From: Nocardia iowensis
GTDB lineage: Bacteria > Actinomycetota > Actinomycetes > Mycobacteriales > Mycobacteriaceae
Assembly: GCF_019222765.1 (NCBI RefSeq)
Contig: NZ_CP078145.1
Span: forward strand, 2,790,001-2,854,000
DNA length: 64,000 nt
Reading direction: 5' to 3'
The notes under the pieces are model-generated. The model was given only the letters and a program-made list of their open reading frames with translations. It searched no databases and was not told the DNA's origin. A program made the position numbers and the translations under genes. Shown in pieces: positions 49,996 through 63,845 of this stretch; the stretch's first letter is position 1; the number at the start of each line of letters is the position of its first letter.

Positions 49996-51519
49996 TCAGT
50001 GGCCGTGGTCGCGGGGTGGTGTTCCGGCGGCTCCGCCCGGCTCGACCACCACAAATTGGCCCATCATGCCCTGGTCCTCGTGCCACAGCAGGTGGCAGTG
50101 GTACATGTAGGGGACCTTCGGGTCGGCGGGCCCGTCGAAGCGCAAGACCAGCTTCACCGTGGCGTCGGGCGGTAGGAAGACGGTGTCCTTCGGGCCGGTG
50201 AGTTCGGCGGGTGGCGGGCCGTCGTTTCTGGTCAGCACTCGGAATTGCACATCGTGGATGTGGAAGTTGTGCGGCATGCCGTCGTTGTTGTGCACGATCC
50301 AGGTTTCGGTGGTGCCGCGGGTGACAGTGAGATCGATCCGGTCCATGGCCATCGGTTTGCCGTTGATGCCCGCGAGATTTATCTTCAAGCGGCGTTCCTG
50401 GACCGCGTCGGAGCCGTCCGGAGTGGACGGAAGCGCAAGTGCCGCAGGAAGTTCAGGTGCGGATCGTAGTGTGTCGGCGGCGCGCAGTTCGAGGACGTCG
50501 AAGGTGTCGTCGCCGCCCGCGAAACGCTGGGTCCAGAAGCCGAGTCCGGCGTCGAGCTTGTTGCTGCGCAACACCGTTCGCTCGCCCGCCCGCACGCGTA
50601 CCACGATCTCGGCTCGCTCGCCCGGCGAGAGCTGCAACCGGTCGAGCGCGATCGGGTGTTCCAGCAAGCCGCCATCGGTGGCGATGAACGAGAACTGACG
50701 CTGGTCGGCGAAACCGAAGGTGTAGGTGCGCGCGGTCGAGGCGTTGAGCAGGCGCAGCCGGACCAGTTCGTCGCCGACCGTGCGGTACGGCGTCAGCGTC
50801 CCGTTGACCATGGTCTGATCCCCGAGAAACCCGACATCGCGGAAGATCGCATGTGACGAATCGAGCTCGGCGCCACGGAACTTGACGTCTTGGACGATGA
50901 CCGGCAGATCGTCGACGCCGTAATTCCTCGGCAGCGGCAGAGATTCGGATACCTCGTCATCGAGCAAGAACATTCCCGCGAGTCCGCGCCGCACGTGCTC
51001 TTCGGTCGCGCCGTGCGGATGTGGGTGGTACCAGAGCGTGGCGGCGGGCTGGTCCACGGTCCATCGCGGGGTCCAGGTGGCGCCCGCCCGCACCATCTGG
51101 TGCGGCCCGCCGTCCATGGCCGCGGGCAGATGCATGCCGTGCCAGTGCACCGTCGACGCTTCCGGTAGCTGATTGCGGACGGTGACCGCCACCTGCTCGC
51201 CGCGCCTGGCCCGCAAGGTCGGGCCGAGGTAGGCGCCGTTGAATCCCCAGGTCTCGGTCGCCTGTCCCGGCCGGAATTCCGTTCGTCCCGAACGCATCTC
51301 GAGCTCGAATTCGCGCGTCCCGTCCGGTCGCAGCCGCGACGGGGCCAGCGGTGGAATGGCGAGCTCGTTGCTGAATTGCGTACTGCCGACCGTCGATACG
51401 GCCGCATTCACATACACCAGGCTGACACCGCCGCCGATCGCGAGCGCGAGTAGCGCCACGAACGAGGCAAGAACGATGAACAACCGTCGCCACCTGTGCG
51501 GCCGGGTAACCGAGACCAT
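49996..51519 (-). CDS. Multicopper oxidase
   Basis: 507 residues, three cupredoxin domains. Copper ligands are seen in HWHGMH (125-130), HPHPHG (165-170), MPHNFHIHD near 415 and YHCHLLWHEDQGMMG near 475, with the last Met as a type 1 ligand. A single hydrophobic segment at 12-37 is a membrane anchor or an uncleaved signal without a Tat twin-arginine motif of the standard form. It oxidises metals or phenols outside the cell with oxygen. A histidine tail (RDHGH) ends it. Confidence 0.9.
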   Translation of the reverse strand: MVSVTRPHRWRRLFIVLASFVALLALAIGGGVSLVYVNAAVSTVGSTQFSNELAIPPLAPSRLRPDGTREFELEMRSGRTEFRPGQATETWGFNGAYLGPTLRARRGEQVAVTVRNQLPEASTVHWHGMHLPAAMDGGPHQMVRAGATWTPRWTVDQPAATLWYHPHPHGATEEHVRRGLAGMFLLDDEVSESLPLPRNYGVDDLPVIVQDVKFRGAELDSSHAIFRDVGFLGDQTMVNGTLTPYRTVGDELVRLRLLNASTARTYTFGFADQRQFSFIATDGGLLEHPIALDRLQLSPGERAEIVVRVRAGERTVLRSNKLDAGLGFWTQRFAGGDDTFDVLELRAADTLRSAPELPAALALPSTPDGSDAVQERRLKINLAGINGKPMAMDRIDLTVTRGTTETWIVHNNDGMPHNFHIHDVQFRVLTRNDGPPPAELTGPKDTVFLPPDATVKLVLRFDGPADPKVPYMYHCHLLWHEDQGMMGQFVVVEPGGAAGTPPRDHGH

Positions 51520-51623
51520 TCTCAGACGGTAGAAATCGGCAGGGCCTCAACACATCCGGGAGCGTCCCCATTTCGCCCCTGGCTCAACCCTTGACTTCCG
51601 TGCTGCCGCACCGGGGTCGGGTG

Positions 51624-52112
51624 TCACGCGCCGCCGAGTTCGGTGGCCGAATCGTGTCCTGCCACCGCGGTGCGCCGCAGGAAGTCCGCGATCAGCTCCA
51701 GTTCGGCGTCGGTGTAACGGTCGCAGAGTTCGTCCATCCGGTTGTTCATCCCCGCGAGCACCCGATAGAGCTCGGCATTGCGCTCGCGGGTGGCCCGGAT
51801 GGTGACCGCCCTGCGGTCGGTGGCCGCGGGGTCGCGCTCGCGAGTGATCCAGCCGCCGCGCTGCAGTCGGTCGAGCACGCCGGTCATCGTCGCCGGATGC
51901 AACCCGGCGAGTCTGGCCAGTGCGCTCGCCGTGAGCGGTCCGTGCCGGTCGACCAGGTCGAGGCAATTCCAGTCGGCGTCCTTGAGCTCGACCTGGGCGC
52001 CGAACTGCCGGTTGAGCAGCGCCAGCTGGGTGTTCAGGTCGCGCAGCGACGCCTTGACCGCGTTGGCGGAGCGACGATGTCGGCGGGCATCCGCCTTTGT
52101 TACGTCGTTCAT
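51624..52112 (-). CDS. MarR-family regulator
   Basis: 162 residues. The winged helix is at about 55-115: TASALARLAGLHPATMTGVLDRLQRGGWITRERDPAATDRRAVTIRAT, with the DxRR wing typical of MarR. It is divergent from a NAD(P)-binding protein gene, 91 bases away. The gap has the 8-base direct repeat TCTCATAT twice, two helical turns apart, and a TCATATGA palindrome. Confidence 0.87.
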   Translation of the reverse strand: MNDVTKADARRHRRSANAVKASLRDLNTQLALLNRQFGAQVELKDADWNCLDLVDRHGPLTASALARLAGLHPATMTGVLDRLQRGGWITRERDPAATDRRAVTIRATRERNAELYRVLAGMNNRMDELCDRYTDAELELIADFLRRTAVAGHDSATELGGA

Positions 52113-52122
52113 ATTGTATGAC

Positions 52123-52153
52123 TCTCATATTAGTTGGTACGGTTCTCATATGA
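52123..52153. promoter_or_regulatory. Candidate MarR sites in the divergent gap
   Basis: TCTCATAT at 52123-52130 and 52144-52151, 21 bases apart, the second within the palindrome TCATATGA (52146-52153). The AT-rich patch also should hold both promoters. Confidence 0.45.
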
Positions 52154-52203
52154 TACGGCGCCCGGATGAACGGGCGGCGCGACACTCTCGAGAAGGAACC
52201 ACC

Positions 52204-52899
52204 ATGCGCATCGTCGTTTTCGGAGCCAACGGACCCACCGGCCGCCTGCTCACCGGTCGAGCACTCGCCGCGGCCCACGACGTCGTGGCCGTCACCCGCC
52301 GACCGGACGAGTTCCCGATCGAACACGACCGGCTGACCGTCTTCGGTGGCGATGTGCGGCAAGCGAATTCGTTCGACGTCGCCGTCGCGGGCGCCGATGT
52401 GGTGCTCTCCACCCTCGGCGTTCCCTACAGCAAGGAGCCGATCGATACCTACTCTGTCGGTGTCGCCAACATCGTTGCCGCGATGCACCGCAACAACATC
52501 CGGCGGATCGCGGTGGTTTCGTCGAACGCGGTAGCTCCGCAGCGCTACGCCGACGCCGGGTTTCTGTTCAATCGCGTGCTGCAGCCCTATGTCACGCGCG
52601 TGATGGGCAAGACCCTGTACGACGACATGCGGCGCATGGAATCTCTGCTCGCCGCAACCGATCTCGAGTGGACCATCGTGCGCCCGGGTGGGCTGTACGA
52701 GCTCCCGGCCGTCACCGACTACACGATGGTCGAAGGCCAGGCGGACCGGCGCTACACCGCGCGCATCGACCTGGCGGCAAGCCTGCTCCGGTTGGCGGAG
52801 GAGGACGGGTTCGTGCGCAAGATCGTCAGCGTCGCGACCACGACGGACAACCCGAGCTTGCTTCAGCTGATCCGCACCGAGGCGATGGGCAAGAGCTGA
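52204..52899 (+). CDS. NAD(P)-binding atypical SDR (NmrA/epimerase-like) protein
   Basis: 231 residues. The N-terminal dinucleotide loop is VVFGANGPTGRLL, with later ADVVLSTLGVPY, AVVSSNAV and WTIVRPGGLYE typical of the atypical short-chain group. No clear YxxxK. GAAGGA precedes ATG 52204. A MarR regulator is divergent. The next gene downstream is an NDH-2-like flavoprotein linked with an ECF41 sigma factor, a group often found with such reductases or epimerases. Confidence 0.82.
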   Translation: MRIVVFGANGPTGRLLTGRALAAAHDVVAVTRRPDEFPIEHDRLTVFGGDVRQANSFDVAVAGADVVLSTLGVPYSKEPIDTYSVGVANIVAAMHRNNIRRIAVVSSNAVAPQRYADAGFLFNRVLQPYVTRVMGKTLYDDMRRMESLLAATDLEWTIVRPGGLYELPAVTDYTMVEGQADRRYTARIDLAASLLRLAEEDGFVRKIVSVATTTDNPSLLQLIRTEAMGKS

Positions 52900-53003
52900 C
52901 GCGAATGTGACTCGTATCACATCAGCGGCCTGTCACGCCCGCCACGGGGCGGTTGTCCCATGGTCGTCACCAACTGAGGTGACCGGACCATTGGAGCAAC
53001 ACC

Positions 53004-54170
53004 ATGAACACCGAACATCGGATCGTCATCCTCGGCGCCGGCTACACCGGCATGCTGACCGCGGTACGGCTGGCTCGGCGCACGCGGAAGCTGAACGTGC
53101 GCATTACCATCGTCAATCCGTCGGCGCGATTCACCGAACGCCTGCGCATGCATCAGATCGCCGCCGGTCAGAACCTGGCCGAGCACCGCATCGCGGACAT
53201 CCTGACCGGAACCGGCGTCGAATTCGTCCAGGGCTGGGTCACTTCCCTCGATCCGGCCGCCCAGCACGTGGTGGTCGACGACACGGTCACCCTGCCCTAC
53301 GACGAGCTGGTGTACGCCCTAGGTAGCAGCACCGACACCAGCATCGTCCCCGGTGCGGCCGACCACGCCTGGACCCTCAACGATCCGCGAACGGCGCACC
53401 AATTCTCCGAGCGCTTGAATGTTATTGCGGCCCATGGCGGTTCGGTCGCGGTCTGCGGTGGCGGGCTCACCGGCATCGAGGCGGCGACCGAAATCGCCGA
53501 GGCCAACCCAGGATTGCGCGTCACCCTGATCAGCACCGGGGAGCCCGGGGCCATGATGGGTGACAAAGCACGCGCATATCTGCGGCGCGCACTGGACCGT
53601 CTCGGGGTGGCCAGGCAGGTCGGCCAAGCCGTCACCAAGGTGCTGCCCGACGCGGTGGAATTGGCCGACGGGGCACTGGTACCCGCGGATCTGACGCTGT
53701 GGACCACCGGCGTGTGCGTTTCCCCGCTCGCCGCACAGGCGGGCATCGCCACCGACGCGCGCGGATTGATCATCGTCGACGCCACGCTGAAGTCGTTGTC
53801 GCACCCCACCATTCACGCGGTCGGCGACGCCGCCGCCGTCCGCATGGATTGGGGGCAACTGCACGGCACCTGCCAGAGCGGCATGCCGACCGCCGCCTAC
53901 ACCGCCGACGTCATTGCCCGCCAGTTGCGGGGAAAGCCGTTGCGTCCGTTCCGGTTCGGCTACTTCCATCAGCCGGTGAGCCTGGGTCGCAAGGACGCGG
54001 TGATTCAGTTCACCAAGTACGACGAAACGCCGCGCCGGTTCTACCTGGCCGGGCGGGTGGCCGCTATTTACAAGGAGAGCGTCAGCAAGAGCCCGCTGCC
54101 GGTCTTCCGGCTCAGCAAGAAGATGGCCGTCTCGGTCACGCCGTCGAAAGGCGGACGTGCCACCGCGTAA
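53004..54170 (+). CDS. NDH-2-like FAD/NAD(P) oxidoreductase
   Basis: 388 residues, two-dinucleotide-domain flavoprotein. FAD loop: VILGAGYTGMLTAVRLA; NAD loop: VAVCGGGLTGIEAATEIAE; second FAD motif: HPTIHAVGDAAAVRM. No membrane-anchoring helix beyond a weak C-terminal basic segment. Such oxidoreductases sit next to ECF41 sigma factors, and one follows 100 bases downstream, so it is probably its target gene. Confidence 0.85.
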   Translation: MNTEHRIVILGAGYTGMLTAVRLARRTRKLNVRITIVNPSARFTERLRMHQIAAGQNLAEHRIADILTGTGVEFVQGWVTSLDPAAQHVVVDDTVTLPYDELVYALGSSTDTSIVPGAADHAWTLNDPRTAHQFSERLNVIAAHGGSVAVCGGGLTGIEAATEIAEANPGLRVTLISTGEPGAMMGDKARAYLRRALDRLGVARQVGQAVTKVLPDAVELADGALVPADLTLWTTGVCVSPLAAQAGIATDARGLIIVDATLKSLSHPTIHAVGDAAAVRMDWGQLHGTCQSGMPTAAYTADVIARQLRGKPLRPFRFGYFHQPVSLGRKDAVIQFTKYDETPRRFYLAGRVAAIYKESVSKSPLPVFRLSKKMAVSVTPSKGGRATA

Positions 54171-54270
54171 CGCCGCGGCCGCTGGGTCGGCATCGCCTCA
54201 CCCAGTGGCCCGGAACGCCCGCTGACATCCCGGAAGACACGTACCCACGGAAAACTGAGAGCATGAGCCG

Positions 54271-55161
54271 ATGGTTGACGTAACAGCTCAGCAGGATCCC
54301 TTTCTCGAACACCGGCGACTCCTGTTCGCCACCGCGTATCGGATGCTGGGCACCGTCACCGACGCGGAAGACGTCCTCCAGGACGCCTGGCTGAAGTGGA
54401 ACGAGACCGATCAGACGACGGTGCAGTACCCGAAGTCCTACCTGGTACGCACCGTCACCAACCTGTCGCTCAACCGGCTGACCTCGGCCCGCGCCACCCG
54501 CGAAAGCTACGTCGGGCCTTGGCTGCCCGAACCCCTGCTCACCACGCCGAATATCGCCGAGGAGACCGAATTGGCCGACACCGTCTCCACCGCGATGCTG
54601 GTGGTGCTGGAAACCCTGAGTCCCATCGAACGCGCGGTCTTCCTGCTGCGTGAGGTATTCGGCTACACGCACGCCGAGATCGCCGACACCCTGGATCGCC
54701 CCGAACCGACCATCCGCCAGATCGCGCACCGCGCTCGCGCGCACGTGCAGTCCCGGCGCCCGCGCTTCGACACCGACAAGACCGCACGTGAGCACATCAC
54801 GGCGCAGTTCATGGCCGCCTGCTCCGGTGGTGACATCAATGCGCTGATGGACATGCTCGCCCCCGATGTGACCGCGTGGTCCGACGGCGGCGGGGTGGTG
54901 ACGGCGGCTCGGCGACCGCTGCACGGCCCGGATCATGTGGCTCGCTGGATCCTCGGTGTGCTCGCCAAGCCGATCGCCGCGGGTTTCGTGCTCGAGCCCG
55001 CGCACATCAACGGCGAACTCGGCGCGCTGGCCCTCATCGACGGAAACCCGATCGCCGCGTTCACCTACGACCTCGTCGACGGCCGCATCCAGAACCTGCG
55101 CTTCCAGGTGAACCCGAACAAACTTAAGGGTCTGTACCTGGGACTGGACGCCCTCGGCTGA
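54271..55161 (+). CDS. ECF sigma factor of the ECF41 type (SigJ-like) with SnoaL-like C-domain
   Basis: 296 residues. Sigma-2 is at about 12-75, sigma-4 at about 110-160, then a SnoaL/NTF2-like domain from 175. The three ECF41 marks are present: WLPEPL (84-89) between the sigma domains, DGGG (205-208) and NPNKL (281-285; NPDKL in the consensus). ECF41 factors have no separate anti-sigma; the C-domain both inhibits and activates. The usual partner is an oxidoreductase, epimerase or carboxymuconolactone decarboxylase gene; here an NDH-2-like gene lies upstream. Confidence 0.92.
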   Translation: MVDVTAQQDPFLEHRRLLFATAYRMLGTVTDAEDVLQDAWLKWNETDQTTVQYPKSYLVRTVTNLSLNRLTSARATRESYVGPWLPEPLLTTPNIAEETELADTVSTAMLVVLETLSPIERAVFLLREVFGYTHAEIADTLDRPEPTIRQIAHRARAHVQSRRPRFDTDKTAREHITAQFMAACSGGDINALMDMLAPDVTAWSDGGGVVTAARRPLHGPDHVARWILGVLAKPIAAGFVLEPAHINGELGALALIDGNPIAAFTYDLVDGRIQNLRFQVNPNKLKGLYLGLDALG

Positions 55162-55208
55162 TGGTCACCGCAGGAGCCTGAAGGGCCACGTCTGAGCCAT
55201 CTTGGACA

Positions 55209-55835
55209 ATGGCGGGTGTGTGTGCCGATGAACTAGCCGTGGAGCCGCCCGTTGCCGCCCGTCGATTGCTGGGGTCCATTCTGTGGTCCGGGCCGGTCGG
55301 CGTCCGGATCGTCGAGGTCGAGGCCTACGGAGGTGATCCGGCCGGACCGTGGCCGGACCCGGGGTCGCATTCCGGGCGCGGGCGAACCAAGCGCAACGCG
55401 GTGATGTTCGGCCCGGCCGGGGTGCTGTACGTGTACCTCAGCTACGGCATGCATACCTGCGTCAATGTCACGAGCGGGCCGGACGGCGCGGCCAGCGCTG
55501 TGCTGATCCGATCCGGTGAGGTGGTGGCCGGGATCGACGAGGCGCGCGCCCGACGCCGCACCGCGCGCACCGATACCGACCTGGCCAAGGGGCCGGGAAA
55601 TCTGGGCAGTGCGCTGGGAATTTCGTTGAGCGACTACGGAACTCCGCTGTTCGACGCATCCTCGCCGATCCGGCTCGAACTCGGCGATGCCGTCGCCGCG
55701 AAGCAGATCGCCAGTGGTCCACGCGTCGGCGTGAGCGCCGCGGCGGACTTGGCATGGCGGTTCTGGCTCCCGTCGTCACCCGCGGTCTCCACCTACCGGC
55801 GCAGTCCGCGCGCCCCGCGCGCCGAGGCTTCCTGA
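55209..55835 (+). CDS. mpg: DNA-3-methyladenine glycosylase (AAG/MPG family)
   Basis: 208 residues. It removes alkylated purines from DNA as the start of base-excision repair. The catalytic glutamate is in the RIVEVEAYGG motif at about 33-42; the DNA-intercalation and base-pocket segment is SHSGRGRTKRNAVMFGPAGVLYVYL, and GMHTCVNV follows. M. tuberculosis Rv1688 lies in the same place before tyrS. There is no clear ribosome site; CATCTT five bases upstream hints at a leaderless start. Confidence 0.92.
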   Translation: MAGVCADELAVEPPVAARRLLGSILWSGPVGVRIVEVEAYGGDPAGPWPDPGSHSGRGRTKRNAVMFGPAGVLYVYLSYGMHTCVNVTSGPDGAASAVLIRSGEVVAGIDEARARRRTARTDTDLAKGPGNLGSALGISLSDYGTPLFDASSPIRLELGDAVAAKQIASGPRVGVSAAADLAWRFWLPSSPAVSTYRRSPRAPRAEAS

Positions 55836-55899
55836 ACATAACGCCGACGATCGGCGGACTTCGCCTCCGCCGATCGTCGTGCTGCGTTGCCGGTCGAGG

Positions 55900-56226
55900 T
55901 CAGTCCGTAATGGGCTGGCCGAGATCGTCTTCCGCGATCACCTGGTAAACGGCGTTCAAGGTCGGTTCGCTCACCAGGTGCCTGATCCGTTCGTAGCGGC
56001 GGGCCTCGATCGGCGCGATCCGCTCCAGCCACACCGGAATGTCGGCGGGCTCGGTGTTCTCGAGCACGGCGAGGGTGAACAGTTCGCGCGGATCCTCGAT
56101 GTTCAGTGCGCTGATGACCCGCGTGCGCGGGTCGCCGGGGACCAATTCGTCAGGGATCCACGCTTTGCGGAAGGTTGCGTAGTCGACACCGTCGTTGAGG
56201 CGGCGAGACAGGGCTGCGATCAGCAT
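55900..56226 (-). CDS. Conserved protein of unknown function, TetR target
   Basis: 108 residues (RLNDGVDYATFRKAWIPDELVPGDPRTRVISALNIEDPRELFTLAVLE...). The alternation of strands and helices recalls small ferredoxin-like (Dabb/ABM) proteins, but I do not recognise a named family. GGAGAGG lies 9 bases before ATG 56226. It is divergent from a TetR gene, and two near-identical palindromes lie between them, so it is almost surely that regulator's target. Confidence 0.7.
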   Translation of the reverse strand: MLIAALSRRLNDGVDYATFRKAWIPDELVPGDPRTRVISALNIEDPRELFTLAVLENTEPADIPVWLERIAPIEARRYERIRHLVSEPTLNAVYQVIAEDDLGQPITD

Positions 56227-56244
56227 CTTCAGTGACCTCTCCAG

Positions 56245-56265
56245 TTATCTTGCAGTGCAAGATAA
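56245..56265. promoter_or_regulatory. TetR operator 1 (21-bp perfect palindrome)
   Basis: Arms TTATCTTGCA and TGCAAGATAA around a central G, 19 bases upstream of the hypothetical gene's start. Confidence 0.8.
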
Positions 56266-56278
56266 ACCGTAGGCGAGG

Positions 56279-56299
56279 TTTTCTTGCAGTGCAAGAAAA
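56279..56299. promoter_or_regulatory. TetR operator 2 (21-bp perfect palindrome)
   Basis: Arms TTTTCTTGCA and TGCAAGAAAA around a central G, 13 bases upstream of the TetR start. It shares the core CTTGCAGTGCAAG with operator 1; centres are 34 bp apart. Confidence 0.8.
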
Positions 56300-56311
56300 A
56301 TCTGGCAGGAT

Positions 56312-56953
56312 GTGTCCGTGGCTGATCGACGGTCCCGGCCGCGCGCCGGGCTCACCAGGGAGAAGATCCTCGACGCGGCGATCGCTTTCGTCGGGGAACA
56401 CGGGCTCACCGCCCTGTCCACTCGCAAGCTCGGCGCGGCGATGGGTGTCGACGGCATGAGTCTCTATCACTACGTCCCGAGCAAGGCCGCGCTGCTGGAC
56501 GGCATGGTCGAGCGACTGCTGGAGCGATCGATGGGGGAGTTGCTGCCCGCCGGAGATCGGCCGTGGCCCGCGGCGGTGACCGCGATGGCGCACGGACTGC
56601 GCGCGACGCTGCTCGCCCATCCCGCGACGCTGAGCATCCTCGCGACCAGGCCGGTCAACTCGCCCGGTGCCTACCGGATTCTGGAATCCGGCCTGGCGGT
56701 GATGTGTGATCAGGGCGTGCCGCTGGGGCGGGCGATGGACATCATCAATGCCGTGATGACGTTCGTCATCGGCCACACGCTCGCCGAAGCCGGGACCACA
56801 CCGGGCCACGAGCAGGCCGACAACACACCGGCCGAAGCGGACCCGGACAGCTATCCGCTGCTGGCCGAATCGCTGACCACGGGCGCGGGCCTGGATTTCG
56901 AATCCCGCTTCACCCTGACGGTGGACATCCTCGTCCGAGGATTCGCCGCCTAG
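56312..56953 (+). CDS. TetR-family regulator
   Basis: 213 residues from GTG 56312. The helix-turn-helix is at about 15-62 (TREKILDAAIAFVGEHGLTALSTRKLGAAMGVDGMSLYHYVPSKAALLDGM). The C-terminal ligand domain is of the TetR_C type seen in tetracycline- or xenobiotic-responsive members. Two perfect palindromes between it and the divergent small gene show self-control together with the target. Confidence 0.9.
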   Translation: MSVADRRSRPRAGLTREKILDAAIAFVGEHGLTALSTRKLGAAMGVDGMSLYHYVPSKAALLDGMVERLLERSMGELLPAGDRPWPAAVTAMAHGLRATLLAHPATLSILATRPVNSPGAYRILESGLAVMCDQGVPLGRAMDIINAVMTFVIGHTLAEAGTTPGHEQADNTPAEADPDSYPLLAESLTTGAGLDFESRFTLTVDILVRGFAA

Positions 56954-57045
56954 GACGCCGCAAATTCGCTCGACCTGCGGGCAGAACGCCGACACACTGA
57001 GGCGCACTCGAGGCACCTACTACCCGTGCGGAAAGATGGGACACC

Positions 57046-58323
57046 GTGAGCGGCGACATCATCGACGAATTGACCTGGCGCGGACTGATCGCGCAGTCCA
57101 CCGACCTGGACGCCCTGCGCGCGGCCTTGGACGCGGGACGGTTGACCGTCTATGCCGGATTCGATCCCACCGCGCCCAGCCTGCACGCCGGACATCTGGT
57201 GCCGCTGCTGGCATTGAAGCGATTCCAGCGCGCGGGAAATCGGCCGATCGTGCTGGCCGGCGGCGCCACCGGACTCATCGGTGACCCGCGCGACGTCGGC
57301 GAACGCACCATGAACTCGTCCGACACCGTGCAGCAATGGGCGCAGCGCATCCGCTCGCAGCTGGAACGGTTCGTCGACCTCGATGACTCGCCGACCGGCG
57401 CGGTGATCGCCAACAACATGGAGTGGACCGGGCAGCTGTCCACGGTCGACTTCCTGCGCGATATCGGCAAGCACTTCTCGGTGAACGTCATGCTGGCGCG
57501 CGACACCATCAAGCGGCGCCTGGACGGTGAAGGCATCTCCTACACCGAGTTCAGCTACATGCTGTTGCAGGCGAACGACTACCTGCAGCTGCGCCGCAAC
57601 TACGACTGCACGCTGCAGGTCGGCGGTTCCGATCAGTGGGGCAACATCATCGCCGGCGTCGAACTGAACCGGCGGGTCGACGGAGCGTCGGTGCACGCGC
57701 TCACCGTTCCGCTGGTGACTTCCGCCGACGGCAAGAAGTTCGGCAAGTCGACCGGTGGCGGCAGCCTGTGGCTCGACCCCGAAATGACCAGCCCGTACGC
57801 CTGGTACCAGTACTTCGTGAACACCGCCGACGCCGATGTGATGCGGTACCTGCGCTGGTTCACCTTCCTGTCGCGCGAGGAACTGGCGGAACTGGAAGTG
57901 GCCACGTCCGAGCGACCGCACGCGCGGGAAGCGCAGCGCAGACTGGCAGCGGAGATGACCACGCTGGTGCATGGGGAGGCGAACACGCGCGCGGTGCAGC
58001 TGGCCAGCCAGGCGTTGTTCGGTCGCGGTGAGTTGCGCGAATTGGACGAGCCGACGTTGGGTGCGGCGCTGCGCGAAGCCGCGGTGGCCGAACTGGCGGC
58101 GGGGGAACCGAGCACGATCGTGGATCTGCTCGTCGCGACCGGACTCAGCGAAAGCCGCGGTGCGGCCCGGCGAGCGGTGAACGAAGGCGGAGCGTCGGTG
58201 AACAACGAGCGGGTCTCGGATCTGGACTGGACCCCTGCCGACAGCGACTACCTGCACGGACGCTGGCTGGTGTTGCGGCGTGGCAAGAAGAACCTCGCGG
58301 GGGTACTGCGGGCAGGTGCATGA
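57046..58323 (+). CDS. tyrS: Tyrosyl-tRNA synthetase
   Basis: 425 residues, class I synthetase. The HIGH-type motif is HAGH (47-50) in [11 protein letters not shown], the KMSKS-type motif is KKFGKST near 230, and an S4 RNA-binding domain closes the protein ([21 protein letters not shown]). GTG 57046. It sits directly upstream of the rRNA operon, as in many nocardiae and mycobacteria close to this block. Confidence 0.95.
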   Translation: MSGDIIDELTWRGLIAQSTDLDALRAALDAGRLTVYAGFDPTAPSLHAGHLVPLLALKRFQRAGNRPIVLAGGATGLIGDPRDVGERTMNSSDTVQQWAQRIRSQLERFVDLDDSPTGAVIANNMEWTGQLSTVDFLRDIGKHFSVNVMLARDTIKRRLDGEGISYTEFSYMLLQANDYLQLRRNYDCTLQVGGSDQWGNIIAGVELNRRVDGASVHALTVPLVTSADGKKFGKSTGGGSLWLDPEMTSPYAWYQYFVNTADADVMRYLRWFTFLSREELAELEVATSERPHAREAQRRLAAEMTTLVHGEANTRAVQLASQALFGRGELRELDEPTLGAALREAAVAELAAGEPSTIVDLLVATGLSESRGAARRAVNEGGASVNNERVSDLDWTPADSDYLHGRWLVLRRGKKNLAGVLRAGA

Positions 58324-58333
58324 AGATCGCGGT

Positions 58334-58363
58334 GGCTTGAGTCACATCCATGTGATTCAAGCC
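58334..58363 (+). terminator. Hairpin after tyrS
   Basis: GGCTTGAGTCACAT (58334-58347) and ATGTGATTCAAGCC (58350-58363) pair with one G-T mismatch and a CC loop, ten bases after the tyrS stop. It probably separates tyrS from the rRNA promoters. Its symmetry would also allow a protein-binding site. Confidence 0.65.
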
Positions 58364-58421
58364 CGCCTCGGCTCCGAATCCGGCCCTCTGACCTGGGGAA
58401 ACGCCAGCTCGAACAGCGGAT

Positions 58422-58450
58422 TTGACGTAGCGTTATCCGCCGCGTAACTT
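58422..58450 (+). promoter_or_regulatory. rRNA operon promoter P1
   Basis: TTGACG (58422-58427), 17 bases, TAACTT (58445-58450). Confidence 0.7.
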
Positions 58451-58585
58451 AGTTCAAGTCAGAGCGACACGGACACCGACCCGGAGCCGAGAAGCCCAGC
58501 GGAAACGCTGAGCGGATGGACCGGGAAACGAGGTAGTACGGGGAGCGCCTGGCCACCAGCAAGATCTTGGACAACTGATGCGGAC

Positions 58586-58614
58586 TTGACTCTGCGCAGG
58601 AGGCCGGTTAGGCT
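58586..58614 (+). promoter_or_regulatory. rRNA operon promoter P2
   Basis: TTGACT (58586-58591), 17 bases, TAGGCT (58609-58614), closely matching the main-sigma promoters of actinobacterial rrn operons. Confidence 0.75.
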
Positions 58615-58669
58615 GGAAAAGTTGCCTCACAGACGAACCGGTTAGCGCCGGGACTGAAGTGTGTGCGTG

Positions 58670-58680
58670 TGTTCTTTGAG
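58670..58680 (+). promoter_or_regulatory. boxA antitermination site in the rRNA leader
   Basis: TGTTCTTTGAG, the Nus-factor boxA core, 56 bases after P2. A similar TGTTGTTTGAG lies in the 16S-23S spacer near 60673. The hairpin CAGCAAA/TTTGCTG (58772-58790) and the pairing of GACTCT with AGAGTC just before 16S may be processing stems. Confidence 0.65.
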
Positions 58681-58864
58681 AACTCAATAGTGTGTCGATG
58701 AATGTCAGTGCCAATTATTTTATTGGTTCCGGCCTCTCATACCCCCCGGTTGATGAGGTTGGACATTTAGTCAGCAAATACTTTTTGCTGGCGTTTTGTT
58801 TTGCTAGGTTTTCGGACTCTAGTTAGATATTTCTGATTCGCTCTTCGGAGTGTTTCGAGAGTCT

Positions 58865-63845
<4,981 letters not shown>

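Noticed and set aside
52930..52975. ECF41-type promoter (TGTCAC ... CGTC) before the NDH-2-like gene
   Set aside because: Both elements are present, but the gap is about 27 bases, too far for the known 16-18 base spacing.
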